A stretch of DNA of 64,000 bases from the NCBI RefSeq assembly GCF_035762905.1, contig NZ_DASUCC010000094.1:1-64000 (forward strand), written 5' to 3'. Below the pieces are notes generated by a model. That model was not told the DNA's origin. It did no database searches and saw only the letters and a list, made by a program, of their open reading frames with translations. Positions 59,414 to 64,000 of the stretch are shown here, piece after piece; the first letter of the stretch is position 1, and each line of letters starts with the position of its first letter. The position numbers were made by a program, and so were the translations under genes. Source of the DNA: DASYTH01 sp035762905 (GTDB taxonomy: Bacteria; Actinomycetota; Actinomycetes; Mycobacteriales; Pseudonocardiaceae).

Positions 59414-59532
59414 GGCATCTCCCAGCTCGCAGGGGTTGGTAATTGCCAACCCTGCTCCGGCCAGGGGAGCAGTCAAGGGCCGATCGTCGGCGAATAATGC
59501 GGGGACTGGTACCCGATTCGAAGGAGCGGCGG

Positions 59533-60303
59533 ATGAGGTACGTCTTCGATCCCGGTGTGATCCACGAGTGCGCGATGACCGGGCTCGGCCTGCCCAAGCC
59601 GGCCATGTTCGACGCGTTCGTCGACGCGATGGCGCAGCGGTATCCGGGACGGCTGGACAACGACCAGCCGTGGATCTTCAGCAACGCCGGCGGGGCGATG
59701 ATCCAGATGAAGGTGTACTACGCCTCCGCGTTCGAGTACGTGATGATCTGGGGGACGCCGATCGGGTCCGAGGGGCACTCCGGGCGGCACGCGGTCGGGT
59801 TCTGGGACACCGTGCTCGACGGCGAGATGTGGTACTACGGCGAGGGCCAGTTCGAGCGCCGCGAGTACCGGCCGGGCGACCGGGTCTACGTCGGTCCGAA
59901 CCAGTCCCGGGGAATGAACTTCACCACCGGGGTGTATGCGGTGGAGTACGCCCGCGGCGTGCTGCCGCTGTCCGTGCCGTTCGGGCTGCTCGACTCGATG
60001 GTCAGCACGCTGGACTTCGCCACGGTCGGCCAAACGCTGAGCATCTACGGCTCGCTGATCGGCCACCACCTGCGGCTGCCGCGCCCCGACGGATCGGCCC
60101 CGACGCCGCTGCGCGAGCGGATCGGTGCCACGCTGGCCAGGGTCGGCAACTCGGTCACCCGGGCGATTCGTCCGCCGGAGCCGTGGGACGAGATTCCGGA
60201 CGGTACATCCTGGCGGTCCGCGCCGAAGCCAGTGTCACCACCCGCCGCCGGGACGGCAGTCGCGCCGCCCACGCCAGCAGCCGGTTCCGCCGGCCAGGGA
60301 TGA
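59533..60303 (+). CDS. ERG2 / sigma-1-receptor family protein (C-8 sterol isomerase-like)
   Basis: 256 aa from the ATG at 59533. The order of motifs follows eukaryotic ERG2 and sigma-1 receptor: YVFDPGVIHE, the PWIFSNAGGAMIQM stretch, EYVMIWGTPIGSEGHSGR, FWDTVLDGE with Asp92, YRPGDRVYVGPNQSRG, YAVEYARGVLPLSVPFGLLDSMVSTLDF with Glu138. Asp92 and Glu138 correspond to the two ligand/catalytic carboxylates of the family (Asp126 and Glu172 of human sigma-1). The N-terminal membrane helix of the eukaryotic proteins is missing. A Pro-rich C-terminal tail overlaps the converging SDR gene by 149 bp. The ligand is unknown; the neighbours suggest a lipid or steroid-like molecule. Confidence 0.9.
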   Translation: MRYVFDPGVIHECAMTGLGLPKPAMFDAFVDAMAQRYPGRLDNDQPWIFSNAGGAMIQMKVYYASAFEYVMIWGTPIGSEGHSGRHAVGFWDTVLDGEMWYYGEGQFERREYRPGDRVYVGPNQSRGMNFTTGVYAVEYARGVLPLSVPFGLLDSMVSTLDFATVGQTLSIYGSLIGHHLRLPRPDGSAPTPLRERIGATLARVGNSVTRAIRPPEPWDEIPDGTSWRSAPKPVSPPAAGTAVAPPTPAAGSAGQG

Positions 60304-60958
60304 CCACCGGCCGCCGGCCGAGGGCGCGCAGCGCCGCGCGGGCCACCGCCCTCGGCGCCATCGGGCCGGGCAGCAGCCACCCGGCCGGGGCGGCGCCGCT
60401 TCGCTCGTAGGTCGGCGTGCGCACCAGACCGGGGCAACAGGCCAGCACGTCGACCCGGTGCGGGCGCAGTTCCGCCCACAGCCCCTCGGCCAGCACCCGC
60501 AGGTAGGCCTTGGTCGCCGCGTAGTGCGCGACCAGGGCCGCACCCTGCTCGCCGGCCATCGAGCCGAGCAGCACGATGCCACCGCCACCGCGGGCCACGA
60601 ACCGGGCGCAGAAGGCGTGCGCCAGGTGCGCGGCCGAGCGGCAGTTGAGGTCCACCATGGCGTCCAGTTGTGCCGGGGTCAGCTCGAGGAACGGCGCGAC
60701 CGGGGCCAGCGCCGCGTTGCACACCAGCAGGTCAACGTCCTCGGGCAGCGCGGCGATCGCGGCGATCCCGGCCGGCGTGGCCGCGTCCAGGCACAGCGTC
60801 CGGACCTGCCCGCCGTGCGCGGTGCGCAGTTCGCCGGCCAGCGCCGCAAGCGGCCCCGCCCGCCGGGCCACCAGTACCAGGTCGCGCCCGCCGGCGGCCA
60901 GTTCGGCGGCGAAGGCCGCGCCGATCCCGTCGGACGCGCCGACCACCACCGCCCACAT
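60155..60958 (-). CDS. short-chain dehydrogenase/reductase
   Basis: 267 aa from the ATG at 60958, overlapping the epimerase stop. The Rossmann motif VVGASDGIGAAFAAELAAGG binds NAD(P). The catalytic set is Ser in VLLGSMAG and YAATK (Tyr and Lys). LVCNAALAP replaces NNAG. The C-terminus includes RRPVVIPGRRNRLLAWAARLPSRR, common in membrane-associated SDRs acting on lipids or steroids (hydroxysteroid or ketosphinganine type). Last gene of a three-gene operon (SRPBCC-epimerase-SDR). Confidence 0.9.
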   Translation of the reverse strand: MWAVVVGASDGIGAAFAAELAAGGRDLVLVARRAGPLAALAGELRTAHGGQVRTLCLDAATPAGIAAIAALPEDVDLLVCNAALAPVAPFLELTPAQLDAMVDLNCRSAAHLAHAFCARFVARGGGGIVLLGSMAGEQGAALVAHYAATKAYLRVLAEGLWAELRPHRVDVLACCPGLVRTPTYERSGAAPAGWLLPGPMAPRAVARAALRALGRRPVVIPGRRNRLLAWAARLPSRRRVVTLASARTARMYRPESRPTAPADESPG

Positions 60959-61851
60959 CAGCGCCTCCCGTGGTACGGCGAGAGCCGCAGCAGCGCCCGG
61001 CGGGCCAGTGGGCGCACCGCTCGCGCCAGCGGCCGGCGCCAGCCGGCGCCGCGCGCGACGGCCGCCGCGATGTCGTCGAACGTGTGCCGCTGGTAGTGCA
61101 GCAGCGCCTCGCTCTCGGTGCTGTCCACCCAGTCGGTGACGTACTCGGCGTCGCGAAACGCGCTGTCCGGCAACGGATCCAGGCCCATCGCGGCCAGCAG
61201 CCGGGCCAGGTACTCGCGGTAGCTGAGCTGGCAGGACGGCCCGCCGCCGACGAACAGCACCCGACCCCACACGGCCGGGGTCTCCAGCGCCGCGGCCACG
61301 GCCAGCGCGGCGTCGGCGGCGTGCACCGCCTCGATCCGGTTGTCCAGGCCGATCTCGAACATGATCGGGTGCGGAGCGCGGGCGCCGAGCACCGGCACGT
61401 CGGTGAGCCGGAAGATGGCCCAGTCCAGTTCGGACTCGCGGACCAGCCGCTCGCACTCGATCTTGTGCGCGGTGTACGGGTCGGTGGCCACCAGCGGGTC
61501 GTCCACCCGCCGCGGCGGCGGCCGGCTCATCGTCCGGCCGTGCACGTCGAACGTGGAGGTGAACAGCAGCCGGGGCGGGCGCGGCTGGGACCGGCAGGCC
61601 GCGATGACGTTCGCGGTGCCGTCCACGTTGACCGCCCGGGCCCGGTCCGGCCGCTCCAGCGCGGCCGGCGGGATCATCGCGGCCAGGTGGACGACCGCGT
61701 CCACGCCCGCGACCGCGGCCGCGACGGCGTGCGGGTCGGTCACGTCCTGCCGGGGCAAGGCGAACGTGCGCACGGCATGGCCGCGCTGCCGCAGCGCGGG
61801 CAGCACGTGCGAGCCGACGTTGCCGGTCGAGCCGGTCAGCAGGATTCTCAG
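60958..61851 (-). CDS. NAD-dependent epimerase/dehydratase family protein (3-beta-HSD-like)
   Basis: 297 aa. No ATG, GTG or TTG lies near the start. A CTG at 61851 overlaps the SRPBCC stop as CTGA and begins LRILLTGSTGNVGSH, exactly where the Rossmann fold should start. Motifs: TGSTGNVG, VVHLAAMIPP, FTSTFDVHG and YTAHK (Tyr and Lys). Extended SDRs of this sort act on sugars or on 3-beta-hydroxysteroids. The start codon is inferred from fold and overlap. Coupled to the SRPBCC gene before it and the SDR after it. Confidence 0.87.
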   Translation of the reverse strand: MRILLTGSTGNVGSHVLPALRQRGHAVRTFALPRQDVTDPHAVAAAVAGVDAVVHLAAMIPPAALERPDRARAVNVDGTANVIAACRSQPRPPRLLFTSTFDVHGRTMSRPPPRRVDDPLVATDPYTAHKIECERLVRESELDWAIFRLTDVPVLGARAPHPIMFEIGLDNRIEAVHAADAALAVAAALETPAVWGRVLFVGGGPSCQLSYREYLARLLAAMGLDPLPDSAFRDAEYVTDWVDSTESEALLHYQRHTFDDIAAAVARGAGWRRPLARAVRPLARRALLRLSPYHGRR

Positions 61852-62291
61852 CCGCGCTCCCCGACGCCCGCGGCCCGCTCCTCGCTGCGCCGCTTCAGCC
61901 CGGTGGACTCCAGCTCCAGGTAGCGCTTGGTCACCTTGCTGCTCAGCGCGCCGACCAGCAGGCCGAGCGGACCCTGCTGGGTCAGCCGGAGCGTGACCAG
62001 GGTGCCCGCGCCGGACGGCTCGAGCTCGTGCCGGGCGGTGGTCCGTGCGCCCGGCCCGCCGGCCACCCAGACGAACACCGACCGCTCGACCAGCTCGGTC
62101 AGCGTCCACACCGTGGTGGGAAACCGCGGCTGGCTGATCCGCAGTCGCTGCCCCACGTGCAGCGGCCCCGGGTCCACCCGCACGATCGACCGGACCGACG
62201 CGGTCCACTCCGGCCAGGCCTCCACCTCGGCCATGACCGCCCACACCACCTCCGGCGGTGCCGAGATCGGTACCGACGCGCTCCACTCCAT
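61848..62291 (-). CDS. SRPBCC (START/Bet v1-like) family protein
   Basis: 147 aa from the ATG at 62291. The helix-grip fold is recognisable: MEWSASVPISAPPEVVWAVMAEVEAWPEWTASVRSI, then PRFPTTVWTLTELVERSVFVWVAG, TARHELEPSGAGTLVTLRLTQQGPLG, and a C-terminal helix. Such proteins bind hydrophobic ligands (lipids, polyketides, sterols). First gene of the SRPBCC-epimerase-SDR operon, with a perfect inverted repeat just upstream of its ribosome site. Confidence 0.88.
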   Translation of the reverse strand: MEWSASVPISAPPEVVWAVMAEVEAWPEWTASVRSIVRVDPGPLHVGQRLRISQPRFPTTVWTLTELVERSVFVWVAGGPGARTTARHELEPSGAGTLVTLRLTQQGPLGLLVGALSSKVTKRYLELESTGLKRRSEERAAGVGERG

Positions 62292-62318
62292 GCCGGCGAG
62301 GATAGAACCCGCCGAAAC

Positions 62319-62339
62319 ACCTAGGGGAATCGCCTAGGT
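62319..62339. promoter_or_regulatory. inverted repeat ACCTAGG-N7-CCTAGGT
   Basis: Perfect 7-bp arms (62319-62325 and 62333-62339), 28 bp upstream of the SRPBCC start and in the gap shared with the divergent M4 peptidase. A strong operator candidate, perhaps for a LuxR- or response-regulator-type dimer; the binding protein is unknown. Confidence 0.55.
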
Positions 62340-62512
62340 AATTCCACGGCGATTTGCCCGAATTTCGGTTCACAGTTATTCGGCTGGGCCGAACGAGGCA
62401 TTGACGTTTAGTCCTGTTGCCCGTTGACTCGAAATGCGCCTATTCGTGGCGGTCAGTGCCCTTTCCCTGCCCTGCCGGGGCACTGGCGTGCGCCTTCGGA
62501 AGGAAAATGTCA

Positions 62513-64000
62513 ATGAATCGCAAGCGAGGGATTGGGGTGAGCCTGGTCGCGTCGGCCAGCCTCGCCGTGGCAATGGTGCTGCCGGCGAACACCGCCGTGG
62601 CGGCTCCCGCGGCCCAGCCGGCACCGGCCGCGGTGGCCGCGGCGGCGGCCGACGCGGTGGCGGCCGTGGGCACCGGGCTGGCCAAGGGACCCGACCAGGC
62701 ATTCGACCGGGTCGGCTTCTACCCCGGTGGCGGCGGCCTGTTCTACTCGGCGTACGAGCGGTCCTACCACGATCTCGTTGTCGTCGGCGGAGACGCCGTC
62801 GTGGTCACCGACGGGCTGGGCAACCTGCGCGACACCGTGACCGCGGACACCACGCCGATCGCGTTGGACACCACCGCGAAGCTGAGCCCGGAAGCCGCGG
62901 CGGCCATCGCCAGCAAGCAACTTCCCACGGTGAACTCGGTGAACCAGCGGCTCGTGGTCCTGGCCGGGGCCACCCCCGCGCTCGCCTACGAGGTGGTGCT
63001 CGCCGGCGCGACCGCGGAGCACGAGAGCAACCTGCACGTGTTCGTGGACGCCAACACCGGCGCGGTGCTGGACAGTTGGGACGATGTCAAGGCCGGCACC
63101 GGGAACAGCTTCTACAACGGCAACCCGGTCACCATCACCACCCAGCGGAACAGCGCCACGTCCTTCTCGATGATCGACCCCACCCGGCCCGGCGTCCGGT
63201 GCACCAACACCAGCGGGACCACCTTCACCGGCCCCGATGACAACTGGGGCAACGGATCGGGTACCAGCCTGGAAACCGGATGCGTGGACGCGCTCTACGC
63301 CGCCCAGCGCATGTGGGACATGATGCGGACCTGGTTGGGCCGCACCGGGGTCAGCACCAGCGGCACCGGCTTCCCGGCCCGCGTGGGCCTTACCCAGGCC
63401 AACGCGTTCTGGAACGGCAGTTCGGCCACGTTCGGCCGGTCCTCCGACGGCCAGCGCCAGGTCACCCCGATGGACGTCGTCGCGCACGAGTTCGGGCACG
63501 GCGTCTTCCAGTTCACCCCGGGCGGTTCCGGTGGCGGCGGCAACGAGAAGGGCGGGCTCAACGAGTCCACCGGTGACATCTTCGGCGCGATCACCGAGGC
63601 CTTCGCCAACAACCCCAACGACCCGGCGGACTTCCAGGTCGGCGAGGAGGTCAACCTGGTCGGCAACGGTCCGATCCGGTTCATGTACCAGCCGTCGCTG
63701 CGCAGCGGGCACCCGAACTGCTTCAGCTCGGCGATCCCGAACACCGAGGTGCACGCCGCGGCCGGCCCGCAGAACCACTGGTTCTACCTGGTCGCCAGGG
63801 GCAGCAACCCGGCCGGTGGCCCGGCCAGCCCGACCTGCAACGGCACCACGGTCACCGGCATCGGTGTCCAGGCGGCCGCGCAGATCTTCTACAACGGGTT
63901 GCTGCGCAAGGTCTCGGCGTGGACCCACGCCCGGGCCCGGGTGGCCACCCTGCAGGCGGCGCGGGCGCTGTTCCCCAACGGCTGCACCGAGTTCAACACC
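62513..64000 (+). CDS. secreted M4 family metallopeptidase (griselysin-like), cut by the right edge
   Basis: 496 codons to the edge, 3' end missing. The ATG at 62513 is preferred (AAGGA 8 nt upstream); an in-frame ATG at 62507 is the alternative. A signal peptide of about 31 residues and a propeptide (about 32-190; PepSY-like AYEVVLAGATAEHESNLHVFVDANTGAVLD) precede the thermolysin core. Visible elements are NAFWNGSSATFGRSSDG, HEFGH (zinc and catalytic Glu), GGLNESTGDIFGA (third ligand), and NHWFYLVARGSNPAGG with the late active-site region. A P-domain or other C-terminal module may follow outside the window. Confidence 0.92.
   Translation, partial: MNRKRGIGVSLVASASLAVAMVLPANTAVAAPAAQPAPAAVAAAAADAVAAVGTGLAKGPDQAFDRVGFYPGGGGLFYSAYERSYHDLVVVGGDAVVVTDGLGNLRDTVTADTTPIALDTTAKLSPEAAAAIASKQLPTVNSVNQRLVVLAGATPALAYEVVLAGATAEHESNLHVFVDANTGAVLDSWDDVKAGTGNSFYNGNPVTITTQRNSATSFSMIDPTRPGVRCTNTSGTTFTGPDDNWGNGSGTSLETGCVDALYAAQRMWDMMRTWLGRTGVSTSGTGFPARVGLTQANAFWNGSSATFGRSSDGQRQVTPMDVVAHEFGHGVFQFTPGGSGGGGNEKGGLNESTGDIFGAITEAFANNPNDPADFQVGEEVNLVGNGPIRFMYQPSLRSGHPNCFSSAIPNTEVHAAAGPQNHWFYLVARGSNPAGGPASPTCNGTTVTGIGVQAAAQIFYNGLLRKVSAWTHARARVATLQAARALFPNGCTEFNT

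Noticed and set aside
1..64000. tRNA, rRNA, CRISPR arrays, insertion sequences, attachment sites
   Set aside because: No cloverleaf-like genes, repeat-spacer arrays, transposase genes or terminal repeats were recognised on reading both strands.

Overview
The window is high-GC DNA packed with genes on both strands, with many 1-4 bp stop/start overlaps and frequent GTG starts. This fits an actinomycete. Further pointers are a MPT70/MPB70-like fasciclin lipoprotein, a mycosin-like subtilase, two surface proteins with LAxTG-type sorting signals, a glpFKD operon with an IclR regulator, and an ECF41 sigma factor. The genus cannot be fixed from this window; a Pseudonocardiales-like member is my guess. 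No rRNA, tRNA, CRISPR array, insertion sequence or replication origin was recognised.

Layout. 1-3.1 kb: a truncated phosphodiester-glycosidase fragment, a solitary ClpP, an epoxide hydrolase and a divergent WYL regulator. 3.1-8.3 kb: a xylan-degradation island (GDSL hydrolase, esterase-CBM2, an esterase-GH10 xylanase fusion, a polysaccharide deacetylase) with a palindrome of the CGAAA-N-TTTCG type in its divergent promoter region. 8.4-15.3 kb: S4 RNA-binding protein, a two-component pair joined to a mycosin-like protein that has lost its catalytic triad, a thioester-domain surface protein, a beta-lactamase-like lipoprotein and a VWA protein. 15.5-17.5 kb: a TIGR04222 membrane protein with a Gly/Cys tail, overlapping a DUF692 (MNIO) enzyme. 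17.5-24.1 kb: glycerol uptake and catabolism with two glycerol kinases and paired operators.

24.2-31.4 kb is the most striking stretch. An indigoidine-synthetase-type NRPS (A-Ox-T-TE) is followed by a tautomerase, an EamA exporter, a serine acetyltransferase, a cysteine-synthase-like PLP enzyme and a cupin. These are not the usual indigoidine partners and suggest a modified glutamine-derived product, perhaps joined to an activated serine. Next come an AhpD-like protein and its divergent ECF41 sigma factor, a broken nucleotidyltransferase, a VOC protein, a matrixin-like protease with a cysteine-switch-like motif and six lectin repeats, a DUF47/Pit phosphate pair, a membrane molybdoenzyme with a tandem fasciclin lipoprotein, a truncated haemoglobin and a large SdrD-type surface protein.

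44-64 kb: an ECF sigma factor translationally coupled to a membrane protein with an extracellular beta-helix, an OmpR-type two-component pair, DoxX, an acyl-CoA hydrolase/transferase, a Tat-exported haem peroxidase, a protealysin-like peptidase with its emfourin-type inhibitor, a glutathionyl-hydroquinone-reductase-like enzyme and an M14 carboxypeptidase. Then comes a bacterial ERG2/sigma-1-receptor homologue convergent with an SDR / NAD-epimerase / SRPBCC operon, and a secreted M4 metallopeptidase cut by the right edge. Strong hairpins (terminators) separate several convergent units.
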